Both the position numbers and the translations under genes were made by a program. The notes beneath the pieces were generated by a model. That model made no database searches. It was not told the origin of the DNA and worked only from the letters and a program-made list of their open reading frames with translations. A stretch of DNA of 64,000 bases, from assembly GCF_900106765.1 (NCBI RefSeq), contig NZ_FNNG01000011.1:1-64000 (forward strand). The letters are read 5' to 3'. Positions within the stretch are counted from its first letter, which is position 1. Each line of letters begins with the position of its first letter. Positions 17,756 to 26,306 of the stretch are shown one piece after another. Source of the DNA: Tepidimicrobium xylanilyticum. GTDB taxonomy: Bacteria > Bacillota > Clostridia > Tissierellales > Tepidimicrobiaceae.

Positions 17756-19027
17756 TTGAAAAAAATCTTATTTCTAATATCGATCTTATTTTTGGTTACA
17801 TACGAAGTATCTTTTGCAGACGAGCTTAACCTTTCCGGAGAAGCTGCTATTCTCATCGACTCAGATACTGGACAGATTCTTTATGAGAAGAACCCTCATA
17901 AAAAACTGCACCCCGCCAGTACTACAAAGATAATGACGGGAATCCTCGCCATAGAATTAGGGAATATGGAGGATATTGTAACAGTAGATGAAGAAGTAGT
18001 AAGGCTTACCGATGGTAGCCATATTGCATTGGAGCCAGATGAACAGCTTAAATTTGAAGACCTTTTAAATGCTTTGCTAATAGAGTCTGCAAACGATTCA
18101 GCTCTGGCTATAGCAAAACATATTTCAGGCAGCATTGAAAACTTCGTGAACCTTATGAATACAAAAGCAAAAGAACTAGGAGCTTTGAATACCAATTTTG
18201 TAAACCCAAATGGCCTTACTAATGAAAACCATTTGACTACCGCTTATGACTTAAGCCTAATTGCCCAATACGCCATGAAAAACCCTCAATTTAGGGAAAT
18301 TGTATCCAATTACACTTATACTATACCTAAAACAAACAAGAAGGATGAAGAAAGATATTTAAAATCCAATAATAGACTATTATATAGTACCATTAAAATT
18401 AACGTTAATGGCAAATCCGTTCCTATAAAGTATGAAGGTGTCAATGGAATTAAAACAGGATACACACTAGCTGCTCAAAATTGCCTGGTAGCTTCAGCTA
18501 GTAGGAACAACCAAAACCTAATAGCTGTAGTGTTAAAATCAAATGGTAGGGAAGTATTTGCCGATGTACATAAATTGTTCAACTACGGATTTGACAATTT
18601 TATGAAGGCAGGTATAGCCACAAAAAACTATTTCATAGATAATATTGAGGTTGAAAATGGTACAATCCCAATTGTAGCGGGAATAATTAACGAGAATTTA
18701 ACCGTAACAATACCTAAAGATTCTATGGATAAAATTGAACAAAGGATAATTCTCGATGAAAACATTGCCGCTCCTGTAAAAAAAGGACAAGTATTAGGGA
18801 AGGTTGAGTATTATTTAGATGGTAAGCTTCTAGGAAATGTAGATATTGTATCCACTTTAGACGTAGATAAAATACCTCCTCCAAGTATTAAGGATATACT
18901 GTTAAACAATTGGTATTTCTTTGTAATAGGAATCCTAGTTTTCATTAGAATCTCAATTATGTTTAAACGAAATAAAAATAGAAGGCGTAGAAGAGCTTTA
19001 TATAGAGTACCAAATTCTTCCCAATAA
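17756..19027 (+). CDS. D-alanyl-D-alanine carboxypeptidase (DacF/PBP5 family)
   Basis: Trims terminal D-Ala from peptidoglycan stem peptides outside the membrane. 423 residues, TTG start at 17756 behind AAAGGAGGGAGC. N-terminal signal peptide (MKKILFLISILFLVTYEVSFA), active-site SxxK in HPASTTKIMTG, SxN in ESANDSALAIA, KTG in GIKTGYTLAAQNCLV. A PBP5 C-terminal beta domain follows, and the end has a membrane anchor (NWYFFVIGILVFIRISIMF) and a basic tail. It is a single-gene plus-strand unit ended by the hairpin at 19031-19049. DacB or DacF cannot be told apart by sequence alone. Confidence 0.92.
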   Translation: MKKILFLISILFLVTYEVSFADELNLSGEAAILIDSDTGQILYEKNPHKKLHPASTTKIMTGILAIELGNMEDIVTVDEEVVRLTDGSHIALEPDEQLKFEDLLNALLIESANDSALAIAKHISGSIENFVNLMNTKAKELGALNTNFVNPNGLTNENHLTTAYDLSLIAQYAMKNPQFREIVSNYTYTIPKTNKKDEERYLKSNNRLLYSTIKINVNGKSVPIKYEGVNGIKTGYTLAAQNCLVASASRNNQNLIAVVLKSNGREVFADVHKLFNYGFDNFMKAGIATKNYFIDNIEVENGTIPIVAGIINENLTVTIPKDSMDKIEQRIILDENIAAPVKKGQVLGKVEYYLDGKLLGNVDIVSTLDVDKIPPPSIKDILLNNWYFFVIGILVFIRISIMFKRNKNRRRRRALYRVPNSSQ

Positions 19028-19030
19028 ATT

Positions 19031-19049
19031 AGCTCCCTAAATGGGAGCT
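19031..19049. terminator. Bidirectional terminator between dacF-like gene and ridA
   Basis: AGCTCCC-TAAAT-GGGAGCT, with AAATT before and TAAATTT after. It sits in the 30-base gap between two convergent genes and can serve both. Confidence 0.75.
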
Positions 19050-19057
19050 TAAATTTA

Positions 19058-19435
19058 TCATAACACAGCTATAGCTTCAATTTCTATATCTGCATCTTTA
19101 GGCAATTTTGCTACTTGTACACAGGACCTAGCAGGCTTATGCCCTTGGAAAAAATCTTCATATACTTTATTTATAAGTGAAAAATCGTCCATATTGGTTA
19201 TATATATGTTTACCTTCGCAATATCCTTTAAATTAGCCCCGCCAGCTTCCACTACAGCCAGCATATTTTCAAGGCATAGCCTGGTTTCCTTTTCAATGTT
19301 GCCCTTTGACAGTTCTCCTGTCTTTGGATCTATGGGAAGCTGACCTGAAGTGAATATAAAACTATCAGTTTTAACACCTTGTGAATAAGGTCCTACTGCA
19401 GCAGGGGCCTTATCTGTTACTATGAAATTTAACAT
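19058..19435 (-). CDS. ridA: RidA family reactive intermediate deaminase
   Basis: Hydrolyses reactive enamine/imine products of PLP enzymes, such as 2-aminoacrylate from serine or cysteine; cytosolic trimer. 125 residues, the normal length. Signature residues: AVGPYSQGV at the N-terminus, FTSGQLPIDPKTGEL, and HKPARSCVQVAKLP with the catalytic Arg that binds the substrate carboxylate. It precedes a convergent terminator and follows rsfS by about 40 bases. Fits an amino-acid-fermenting organism. Confidence 0.93.
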   Translation of the reverse strand: MLNFIVTDKAPAAVGPYSQGVKTDSFIFTSGQLPIDPKTGELSKGNIEKETRLCLENMLAVVEAGGANLKDIAKVNIYITNMDDFSLINKVYEDFFQGHKPARSCVQVAKLPKDADIEIEAIAVL

Positions 19436-19476
19436 AATTTCTCCTCCTTTTTCTATCGAATATGACCCATATTAAT

Positions 19477-19827
19477 CTAAAGAATAGGATCTAATGGAAC
19501 TTCTACTCCATCAGCCCATAATTTTTCCAAAGCATAAAACTCCCTATCTTCTCTATGGAATACATGAACAATCACATCTCCATAATCTATTAATATCCAT
19601 CTGCTACTTGCTTTCCCTTCCTTTCCTAAGGGCTCATAACCTGCTTCATACATCTTATCTTCTACTTCGTCAGCAATAGATTCTACTTGTGTGGTAGAAT
19701 TACCACTTACCAATACAAAATAGTCCGTTATGGGAGTTAACTTGCTAATGTCTAAAATCTTTATATCAAAACCTTTTTTATCTTGACATGCATTTACTAT
19801 AACGGTTATTTTATCTTTGTCCTTCAC
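19477..19827 (-). CDS. rsfS: Ribosomal silencing factor RsfS
   Basis: Binds ribosomal protein L14 and blocks subunit joining under starvation. About 116 residues with ITDYFVLVSGNSTTQVESIADEVEDK and SSRWILIDYGDVIVHVFHREDREFYALEKLW. The start is GTG at 19827 (AGGAGG 7 bases upstream) rather than TTG one codon earlier. It follows the LCP gene with a gap of about 16 bases and belongs to the common Firmicutes run yhbY-nadD-yqeK-(lcp)-rsfS. Confidence 0.95.
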   Translation of the reverse strand: MKDKDKITVIVNACQDKKGFDIKILDISKLTPITDYFVLVSGNSTTQVESIADEVEDKMYEAGYEPLGKEGKASSRWILIDYGDVIVHVFHREDREFYALEKLWADGVEVPLDPIL

Positions 19828-19845
19828 CAAATTACCTCCTGCTTT

Positions 19846-20802
19846 TTAATTAGCTTCACCATCATTATTTTCCGAATTCTCTACAGCTCTCTGGTCGGTA
19901 AATAATGCTTTTACTAGCTTATTAGTTTCTTCTTGATTAGGAATAAAATAGGATACGCCATTAATATATTTACTTGCTCCAGGTAAAGTGTTAGCTTGTA
20001 TAGAATCACTACTGAAAGATTTTGCTTTCATAGCAAATTTCATTATAACATCTAAAGGTATGTTGGTTTCTACATTTTCGTAATAGGTTTTAATCATCGA
20101 TGGGATGTTTACAACATTGGATGGCCTTAAAGCCTTATCGATGGCAGCCTTCAAAAATTCCTGCTGTGCTTTAATTCTTCCTAAATCTTGATCCACATAA
20201 CCCTTTCTAAACCTCAAAAATTGTAATGCCTTTTCTCCATCTAATGTTTGGTATCCCTTTTTTAAATTAATATATAAAGGTGGATCTGCAATTGGATCGC
20301 TGTATTTCATATCCATAGGTACATCTATTTCCACACCGCCAATTAGGTCTACAAACTCCCTCACTATATTGTAGTCTACCTTTACATAATATTCTAAGTC
20401 TATACCTAATAAATCCTTAACAGCTTTTACCGATAGTTCCGGCCCTCCATATGCATGGGCATGGTTTATCTTTTCCTCATACTTTCTTCCCCTAATCCTA
20501 GCTTTTGTGTCCCTAGGTATAGAAAGCATAGTAATTTCTCCAGTAGATTTATCCACTCTACACAATATCATGGTGTCAGTTCTAGTCCCACTACTCTTTT
20601 TTACATCCTTAGAATCTACACCCAATAATAGGAAAGTTATATCATCCTTCCCATCTATTAATCTATCTAAAAAAGTTTCCCTATACTCTTCCTCATCAGA
20701 TTCGCCAGTTGCTTTAATTACGGTTTTATAAATAAAACCTCCCCATACCAAAGAAAAAACTATAAATGAAATAAAAAAAGTTTTAAAGAAAGTCTTTTTC
20801 AC
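19846..20802 (-). CDS. LytR-CpsA-Psr (LCP) family phosphotransferase
   Basis: Attaches anionic glycopolymers to peptidoglycan at the outer membrane face. 318 residues, GTG start, one N-terminal membrane segment (FKTFFISFIVFSLVWGGFIY), then the LCP domain: DITFLLLGVDSKD, SSGTRTDTMILCRVDKSTGEITMLSIPRDT (conserved Arg/Asp pyrophosphate-binding residues), INHAHAYGG and LQFLRFRKGYVDQDLGRIKAQQEFL. It lies between yqeK and rsfS with gaps of under 20 bases. Which polymer it transfers is not known. Confidence 0.92.
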   Translation of the reverse strand: MKKTFFKTFFISFIVFSLVWGGFIYKTVIKATGESDEEEYRETFLDRLIDGKDDITFLLLGVDSKDVKKSSGTRTDTMILCRVDKSTGEITMLSIPRDTKARIRGRKYEEKINHAHAYGGPELSVKAVKDLLGIDLEYYVKVDYNIVREFVDLIGGVEIDVPMDMKYSDPIADPPLYINLKKGYQTLDGEKALQFLRFRKGYVDQDLGRIKAQQEFLKAAIDKALRPSNVVNIPSMIKTYYENVETNIPLDVIMKFAMKAKSFSSDSIQANTLPGASKYINGVSYFIPNQEETNKLVKALFTDQRAVENSENNDGEAN

Positions 20803-20808
20803 TAGACC

Positions 20809-21381
20809 TCACTCCATATTTTTTAGAATTAATAAATGATTCCTTGCTTTGACCGTATTCAAATGGATTATTTTCCCCCTACTTATTATAAATGCCAATG
20901 TATTATCTAAAGCATAAAGCAGGGCTTTATCTAAATCCTCATAAACTAGCCTTCTTATTTCTTCTACTCCATTAAAATCCCTGCCTGGTTCTATAAGATC
21001 TGCTATATACACTATTTTTTCCAAAAGGGTCATATTCTCTCTACCCGTTGTATGATAGCAAATGGCATTTAAAATTTCACAATCCTCTATTTTATATTTC
21101 CTTTTTGCAATTTCTGCACCTAAAGGACTGTGAATAAGGTCTTTGTTAATTTTCATAACATTATCTAAAATTATACCAAAATCACTTACCATTTTCAACA
21201 AATTTATTTCCCCTTGCAGTTTGCCACAATCATGAAGCAACCCAGCTATTCTTGCTTTTTCTACTGAACAACCATAGTGTTCTGCCAACTCTTCACAGGT
21301 CTTCATAACTCTTAATGAATGTTCAAATCTATTAGTTCCTATATCCTTCTTTAGCTTATCATATACCCAAGATTCCATCAT
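20809..21381 (-). CDS. yqeK: HD-domain protein YqeK (Ap4A hydrolase family)
   Basis: HD-domain phosphohydrolase; family members cleave Ap4A to ADP. About 190 residues with the metal site spread over NRFEHSLRVMKTCEELAEHYG, GLLHDCGK, HSPLGAEIA and CYHTTGRENMTLLEKIVYIADLIEPGRDF. The long frame opens at 21405, but AAGGAG lies 7 bases before the ATG at 21381, so I start there. The gene then overlaps the end of nadD by 23 bases, which suggests translational coupling with it. Confidence 0.9.
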   Translation of the reverse strand: MMESWVYDKLKKDIGTNRFEHSLRVMKTCEELAEHYGCSVEKARIAGLLHDCGKLQGEINLLKMVSDFGIILDNVMKINKDLIHSPLGAEIAKRKYKIEDCEILNAICYHTTGRENMTLLEKIVYIADLIEPGRDFNGVEEIRRLVYEDLDKALLYALDNTLAFIISRGKIIHLNTVKARNHLLILKNME

Positions 21382-21997
21382 TTCCATTCTCCTTATATAA
21401 TCCATATTTGTATATGTAAAGCTCTACCGGTTCTGGTACTAAATATTTTATAGATTTATTCTTAATAACCCTGTTTCTAATTTCTGTAGACGAAATATCT
21501 ATTATAGGAAACTCTAATATATGTATATTGGCTTTGTAGCATTTTATTATATCATTTACCCTATCCATTAGCTCTTCATCTTCTAGACCCTTTCGTTTAG
21601 CTACAATGAAATTGCAGGATTTCAATAATTCTTCATAATCCTTCCATTTATGTATTTCCAACAATGAATCGGAACCCAGTATAAAGTAAAATTCCTTATC
21701 TTTAAACTTAGAACTCAAATATCTTATAGTGTCTATGGTATAGCTAAATCCTTCCCTTTCCATTTCAATAGTAGATGTGAAGAAATTAGGGTTTGAGTCT
21801 AGAGCCAATAAAGTCATATTGTATCTGTGGACAGCTTTAGAAATTTGATTGCCTACCTTATGGGGTGGTTTCCCAGTTGGAATAAAAAGTATCTTATCAA
21901 GCCCTATTTCCGTTCTTGAGTACTCAGCTAATATTAGATGACCATTGTGGATTGGGTCAAAGGTTCCCCCCATAATTCCAATTCTCTCCCTAGTCAA
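21359..21997 (-). CDS. nadD: Nicotinate-nucleotide adenylyltransferase
   Basis: Adenylates nicotinate mononucleotide in NAD synthesis; cytosolic. 212 residues. Nucleotidyltransferase motif GIMGGTFDPIHNGHL at the N-terminus, substrate motif TGKPPHK, FILGSDSLLEIHKW, and ISSTEIRNRV near the end. The start is TTG at 21997, placed by the GGAGGAG ribosome site 6-7 bases upstream. The upstream region holds a long hairpin (22019-22051). Confidence 0.95.
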   Translation of the reverse strand: MTRERIGIMGGTFDPIHNGHLILAEYSRTEIGLDKILFIPTGKPPHKVGNQISKAVHRYNMTLLALDSNPNFFTSTIEMEREGFSYTIDTIRYLSSKFKDKEFYFILGSDSLLEIHKWKDYEELLKSCNFIVAKRKGLEDEELMDRVNDIIKCYKANIHILEFPIIDISSTEIRNRVIKNKSIKYLVPEPVELYIYKYGLYKENGNDGILGI

Positions 21998-22018
21998 ATC
22001 ATTCTCCTCCTCATAATA

Positions 22019-22051
22019 GTAAACTTCAGAAGCTCAAGCTCTGAAGTTTAC
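22019..22051 (-). other. Long hairpin between yhbY and nadD
   Basis: GTAAACTTCAGA and TCTGAAGTTTAC pair over 12 bp, and the inner AGCT/AGCT sequences extend the stem with one bulge. It sits 4 bases from the yhbY stop and just before the nadD ribosome site. There is no T tract, so it is more likely an RNA-processing or stability element than a terminator. Confidence 0.6.
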
Positions 22052-22054
22052 CAA

Positions 22055-22348
22055 CTATTTAGGTAATTGAATTTTTTTATTCTCTTTAGATTCCCTATAA
22101 AGAACAAACTTATTACCTATACTTTGAACAAATTCAGCATTGGTCTTTTCCATTAATTCATTGGCCACTTCTGTTGGGTCAAGATGGCTATTATTAAGAA
22201 TCTTAATCTTTATCAGCTCTCTTGCTTCTAAGGCTTCATCTACCTGCTTAACGAAGTTTTCCGTTATTCCATTTTTTCCTACCTGGAATATCGGATCCAT
22301 TGTATTGGCTAAGGCCTTTAGATAACTTCTTTGTTTACCTGTTAACAA
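22055..22348 (-). CDS. yhbY: YhbY/CRM-domain RNA-binding protein
   Basis: Ribosome-assembly RNA-binding protein of 97 residues. It has the CRM-domain signature LTGKQRSYLKALANTMDPIFQVGKNGIT, then LEARELIKIKILNNS and a GNKFVLYRES end. Standard length. It follows a 60-residue Cys-rich gene by 17 bases in the obgE-to-nadD run. Confidence 0.94.
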   Translation of the reverse strand: MLTGKQRSYLKALANTMDPIFQVGKNGITENFVKQVDEALEARELIKIKILNNSHLDPTEVANELMEKTNAEFVQSIGNKFVLYRESKENKKIQLPK

Positions 22349-22365
22349 TTATTACACTCCTTTTA

Positions 22366-22548
22366 TTAGACTTCTACTTCCTTTCTAGATTGTCTTCTAT
22401 GGGATTCATAATTTTTGCTACCCTTTTTCCAACCAGTCCTTAATTTTTCTTCTGGTTTGAAATTTTGATTGATTACTACTTCATTTTTCGCTATGCAATA
22501 ATAAGTTGGTTGATTTTCCTTACAATTTCCACAATTAAAACAATCCAT
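22366..22548 (-). CDS. Small Cys-rich protein, unknown function
   Basis: 60 residues: CFNCGNCKENQPTYYC at the N-terminus (four Cys, two in CxxC spacing, suited to zinc), then a basic, helical C-terminus (RTGWKKGSKNYESHRRQSRKE). It is between obgE and yhbY with gaps of about 20 bases, and GGAGGG lies 12 bases before the ATG. I do not recognise a family. The position among ribosome-assembly genes and the basic tail suggest nucleic-acid or ribosome contact, which is inference only. Confidence 0.65.
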   Translation of the reverse strand: MDCFNCGNCKENQPTYYCIAKNEVVINQNFKPEEKLRTGWKKGSKNYESHRRQSRKEVEV

Positions 22549-22568
22549 AAACGTTACAAGCCCTCCAT

Positions 22569-23843
22569 TTACTCGAAAAATTCAAATTCATATCCACATA
22601 TTAATACGGTATCATTCTCCTTAATTCCTAATTCTCTGAGCTTATCCACTACCCCCTTTTGTTTTAAAACATTTTGAAAATATCTTAAAGAGTCTAAATC
22701 ATCAAAGTTAACGGAATATAGTAGTCTTTCTATGAAACTACCCTCAACGATATATTGATCCTCTTCTTTTTTTACTATAATTGGCTCTTCCTCAGGTTCT
22801 TCAAAGTATTCAACCATCTTTTCGTCAAAAGTTTCATATTCATACTCAATATCCTTTAAGACTTCCCATATTCCGTATTTCAACTCTTTAATGCCTTCCT
22901 TAGTTGCAGCAGATAATGAAAATACTCGGTATCCCAAAGGTTCAAATTCATCTTTTATTTTGCCTATCCAATCCCTAAATTGAGGCAGGTCCATTTTATT
23001 GGCTACTATTATCTGATGCTTATTTTTTAACTTGGGATTGTATTTCACCAGTTCCTCATTGATTTTGTAGAAATCCTCTATTGGATCTCTACCTTCTATT
23101 CCAGAACCATCTAGAACATGGACTAATAGCTTAGTCCTTTCCACATGTTTCAGGAAATCGTGCCCTAAACCTGCACCTTCATGGGCTCCTTCAATTAACC
23201 CAGGAATATCAGCAATAACAAAACTTTGCTCTTCTCCAACTCTCACTACTCCCAAATTAGGTTTTAGGGTGGTAAAGTGGTAGTTGGCAATTTTAGGTTT
23301 GGCAGCAGATAAGATGGATAGTATAGTCGACTTACCCACATTGGGAAATCCTATCAGCCCAACATCTGCCAATAACTTCAATTCCAATATAATAGTTTTT
23401 TCTTCTCCTTTAGTACCTGGTTCTGCAAATCTGGGTGCCTGTCTAGTGGGAGTTGCAAACTTGCTATTTCCTCTACCTCCCTTGCCCCCCTTGGCAATTA
23501 CATATCTTTGTTTATGTTCCTTTATATCTACTATTACTCTTCCAGTATTTCCATCCTTTACCAAAGTACCAACAGGAACTTTTAGGATCAAATCCTGTCC
23601 CTTTCTTCCATATTGATTTTTCGTTTTTCCATTTTCTCCATCTTCAGCTTTATAAAAGCGCTTATATCTAAAATCCATTAGAGTCCTTATGCCTTCATCT
23701 CCCTCTAAGATGATGCTGCCTCCTTGGCCTCCATCTCCACCATAAGGACCTCCTGCTGGTTCGTATTTTTCCCTCCTAAAGGCTACTGCACCATCTCCAC
23801 CTTTTCCTGCTTTGACCACAATTTTAGCTACGTCAACAAACAT
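22569..23843 (-). CDS. obgE: GTPase Obg/CgtA
   Basis: Ribosome-associated GTPase in 50S assembly and stress response. 424 residues in three parts: glycine-rich Obg fold (1-157: KAGKGGDGAVAFRREKYEPAGGPYGGDGGQGG), G domain (G1 GFPNVGKST, G3 DIPGLIEGAHEGAGLG, G4 NKMDLP), and the OCT domain (about 345-424) found in Firmicutes Obg. Separate from the rplU-prp-rpmA unit by a terminator at 23964-23987. Full length. Confidence 0.97.
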   Translation of the reverse strand: MFVDVAKIVVKAGKGGDGAVAFRREKYEPAGGPYGGDGGQGGSIILEGDEGIRTLMDFRYKRFYKAEDGENGKTKNQYGRKGQDLILKVPVGTLVKDGNTGRVIVDIKEHKQRYVIAKGGKGGRGNSKFATPTRQAPRFAEPGTKGEEKTIILELKLLADVGLIGFPNVGKSTILSILSAAKPKIANYHFTTLKPNLGVVRVGEEQSFVIADIPGLIEGAHEGAGLGHDFLKHVERTKLLVHVLDGSGIEGRDPIEDFYKINEELVKYNPKLKNKHQIIVANKMDLPQFRDWIGKIKDEFEPLGYRVFSLSAATKEGIKELKYGIWEVLKDIEYEYETFDEKMVEYFEEPEEEPIIVKKEEDQYIVEGSFIERLLYSVNFDDLDSLRYFQNVLKQKGVVDKLRELGIKENDTVLICGYEFEFFE

Positions 23844-23963
23844 ACTATCATCCTCTTTGAGTTTTGTAATTTAATTATATCAGCTTATAATTGGCTGTCA
23901 ATATTGAAAATTTCATCAGTATAAGTATTATTCGAGATAGATAAAAATATTCTATTAAAGAAA

Positions 23964-23987
23964 AAAGCCTACCGTCCGGTAAGCTTT
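23964..23987 (-). terminator. Terminator after rpmA
   Basis: On the minus strand AAAGCTTACCG and CGGTAGGCTTT form a GC-containing stem with one mismatch, followed by TTTCTTT. It begins directly after the rpmA stop and closes the rplU-prp-rpmA transcript ahead of obgE. Confidence 0.75.
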
Positions 23988-23991
23988 AATT

Positions 23992-24282
23992 CTATGCTAA
24001 CTCTTCAACAGGATATACGCTGACCTGTTTTTTGTCTCTTCCTTTTCTTTCAAATTTAACGACACCATCTATTTTAGCAAACAAAGTATCATCGCTACCT
24101 CTACCCACATTGTGACCAGGATGAATCTTAGTACCTCTTTGTCTTACCAAAATATTTCCAGCTAATACATATTGTCCATCACCGCGTTTTACTCCTAGAC
24201 GCTTAGATTCACTATCTCTACCGTTCCTTGAACTACCCACTCCTTTTTTAGAAGCGAATAACTGTAAATTTAGCTTTATCAT
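23992..24282 (-). CDS. rpmA: Ribosomal protein L27 with cleavable N-terminal extension
   Basis: Large-subunit protein near the peptidyl-transferase centre. 96 residues: the N-terminal [10 protein letters not shown] is the Firmicutes extension removed after FA by protease Prp, leaving [22 protein letters not shown]. Other signatures: [28 protein letters not shown]. The processing enzyme is encoded immediately upstream. Confidence 0.98.
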   Translation of the reverse strand: MIKLNLQLFASKKGVGSSRNGRDSESKRLGVKRGDGQYVLAGNILVRQRGTKIHPGHNVGRGSDDTLFAKIDGVVKFERKGRDKKQVSVYPVEELA

Positions 24283-24284
24283 CT

Positions 24285-24632
24285 TTACACCTCCCTATAT
24301 TTGAGAGTTACATACTCTGGATAAATTTCCAATATGGATTTTATTCCTAATTCCATAGTCCTTAAAACTGTTTCAGTTTTAAGCCTTATACTAGGTTCTA
24401 TATGTTCAGGTAAAGTTACATCCACTATTCCCTTATCACTGTCAATAGCATATGTTATCTCATCTTCAGCCACTCCACAAACTTCCACTAAGGACATTAA
24501 AGTAGTTTGTGCCAATATAGAAACGGCTGCACAGACTATATCCTTGCCCTTAATGTCATAACCAGCGTGACCTGATATATAATACCTCTCAATATGACCT
24601 AGTTTATCCTTAAATATGGTAATCCTTATCAT
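24285..24632 (-). CDS. prp: Ribosomal-processing cysteine protease Prp
   Basis: Cleaves the N-terminal extension of L27. About 115 residues. Catalytic His in YISGHAGY and Cys in [15 protein letters not shown] use ATG at 24632, directly after the rplU stop; a TTG at 24641 would overlap rplU. The ribosome site is weak, so translation is probably coupled to rplU. Gap to rpmA is 2 bases, the classic rplU-prp-rpmA order. Confidence 0.93.
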   Translation of the reverse strand: MIRITIFKDKLGHIERYYISGHAGYDIKGKDIVCAAVSILAQTTLMSLVEVCGVAEDEITYAIDSDKGIVDVTLPEHIEPSIRLKTETVLRTMELGIKSILEIYPEYVTLKYREV

Positions 24633-24633
24633 A

Positions 24634-24945
24634 CTAACCAACTATCTTTTCAATCTTCAATTTAGTATATGGCTGGCGATGACCTTGTTTCTTTCTATAA
24701 TTCTTTTTTGGCTTATATTTAAATATTATGATCTTTTTTGATTTCCCTTGTTTTAAAACTGTTGCTTCTACTTTTGCTCCTTCTACATAAGGTCGTCCAA
24801 TCACCAAATCGTCTTCCTTCTTAATAAGGAGAACTTTAGATAAATCGATTTTCTCTCCTTCTTCCACATCAAGTTTTTCAACAAATACAACGTCCCCTTC
24901 TTGAACCCTGTATTGTTTTCCACCTGTTTCAATTATAGCATACAT
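24634..24945 (-). CDS. rplU: Ribosomal protein L21
   Basis: Large-subunit 23S rRNA-binding protein, 103 residues. Signatures: [18 protein letters not shown] at the start and [27 protein letters not shown] at the end. First gene of rplU-prp-rpmA; its 5' untranslated region carries an L21-leader-like element. Confidence 0.98.
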   Translation of the reverse strand: MYAIIETGGKQYRVQEGDVVFVEKLDVEEGEKIDLSKVLLIKKEDDLVIGRPYVEGAKVEATVLKQGKSKKIIIFKYKPKKNYRKKQGHRQPYTKLKIEKIVG

Positions 24946-24949
24946 TTTT

Positions 24950-25035
24950 ATATTGCACCTCCTCTAACCCAGTCTCGCCAATGTTAGGTGGCTCTGCTTT
25001 AACCCACATTGAGCGGCTACCTACAAACAAATATT
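24950..25035 (-). promoter_or_regulatory. L21 leader-like RNA element
   Basis: The region upstream of rplU on the minus strand reads GTAGGTAGCCGCTCAATGTG, then GGTTAAAGCAGAGCC, ACCTAACATTGGCGAG, and the AGAGGAGG ribosome site. GTTAGGT-type and CAATGT/ACATTG complements allow a multi-stem fold. This resembles the Firmicutes L21 leader, a cis-acting autoregulatory RNA, as I remember it. Boundaries are approximate and no covariance search was run. Confidence 0.7.
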
Positions 25036-25050
25036 TTAACAGATTAATAC

Positions 25051-26289
25051 TCAATTGTCAATGCCTCTATATAAAATTCTGCCACTTCCATTACAATTAG
25101 AGCATTCTTTTATAAAAGAAGAAGTTAAACTATTTCTTGTCTTCTTCCTTGTCAGTTCTACTAATCCTAATTTTGTAATTCCAATTATATTAGCTTTATT
25201 TCTATCACTACTTAAACATTCTTCTAATCTTTCTAAGACCATGGATACATCTTTGTTGTCTTTCATATCTATAAAATCTATTATAATTATTCCAGTTATG
25301 TCCCTCAATCTAATTTGCCTTGCTATTTCTTCACAAGCTTCTAAGTTGGTCTTAACAACTGTATCCTCTAAACTATTATCTCCTATAAATTTACCTGTAT
25401 TAACATCTATAGCAGTTAAAGCCTCCGTTTCATCTATAACTATATAACCTCCACTTTTAAGAAAAACTTTCCTGTTTAAAGCAGTTTTAATTCCTTCCAT
25501 TATTTCCCGATGATAGAATATGTTAAAATCCTTGTCATAATGGATTTTCTCATCTAATTTAGGAAACATTACCCCTTGGAAACTTAAAATACTTTCATAT
25601 TTCTCCCTATCATTTAATATTATCTTATTAACCTTTTCACTATAAACATCTCGAATAATCTGATGGGATAGGTCTATTTCCTTATATATAAGTTTAGGAC
25701 AAGGCAGGAAATTTCTCTCCCTTTCTATCTTCTTAAACATGTCAATTAATAAATTGTATTCTTCCTCTAATAACTCCCTTTTAATTCCAGCAGCTTTGGT
25801 TCTAAAAATCATCCCATACCCATGTTTTATAATGGATTTACCTATTCCCTTTAGTCTCTCGATTTCATCTGTGTTTACAATTTTTCTCGATAAGGATATT
25901 TTATTGGAATAAGGAGTTAATATTACATATCTGCCAGGTAAAGTAATATGAGTGGTTACCTTAGCTCCTTTATTCTTGGAAGGCTCTTTTAATACTTGAA
26001 CTATAATCTCATCTCCTTTTTTTATCAATTCTCCAATATTTACTTTTTTATCCTTTTCCATCCCCTTAGGCAAAGCCTGTTTAATATATAAATAGGCATT
26101 TTTACCTTCTCCTATATCTATAAAGGCAGCTTCCATGCCTGGAAGCACATTTTCCACCCGTCCTCTATAAATATTCCCTACTTGCTTTTCCTTTTCCTTA
26201 TCATCTATATAAAGCTCCACCAGATTATAATCTTCTACTAGGCCTATTATCTCTACATTATCTTTAGAATCTACAAATATATAATCCAT
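25051..26289 (-). CDS. rng: Ribonuclease G/E family endoribonuclease
   Basis: Single-strand-specific RNase in rRNA and mRNA processing. 412 residues, the length of RNase G without the RNase E tail. S1-like domain (VGNIYRGRVENVLPGMEAAFIDIGEGKNAYLY), the metal-binding aspartates in TAIDVNTGKF and IIIIDFIDM, the zinc-link CSNCNGSGR near the C-terminus. It is downstream of the two radical-SAM-linked genes and upstream of rplU, the usual clostridial place. Confidence 0.93.
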   Translation of the reverse strand: MDYIFVDSKDNVEIIGLVEDYNLVELYIDDKEKEKQVGNIYRGRVENVLPGMEAAFIDIGEGKNAYLYIKQALPKGMEKDKKVNIGELIKKGDEIIVQVLKEPSKNKGAKVTTHITLPGRYVILTPYSNKISLSRKIVNTDEIERLKGIGKSIIKHGYGMIFRTKAAGIKRELLEEEYNLLIDMFKKIERERNFLPCPKLIYKEIDLSHQIIRDVYSEKVNKIILNDREKYESILSFQGVMFPKLDEKIHYDKDFNIFYHREIMEGIKTALNRKVFLKSGGYIVIDETEALTAIDVNTGKFIGDNSLEDTVVKTNLEACEEIARQIRLRDITGIIIIDFIDMKDNKDVSMVLERLEECLSSDRNKANIIGITKLGLVELTRKKTRNSLTSSFIKECSNCNGSGRILYRGIDN

Positions 26290-26306
26290 ATTATCTCTCC
26301 CAAATC

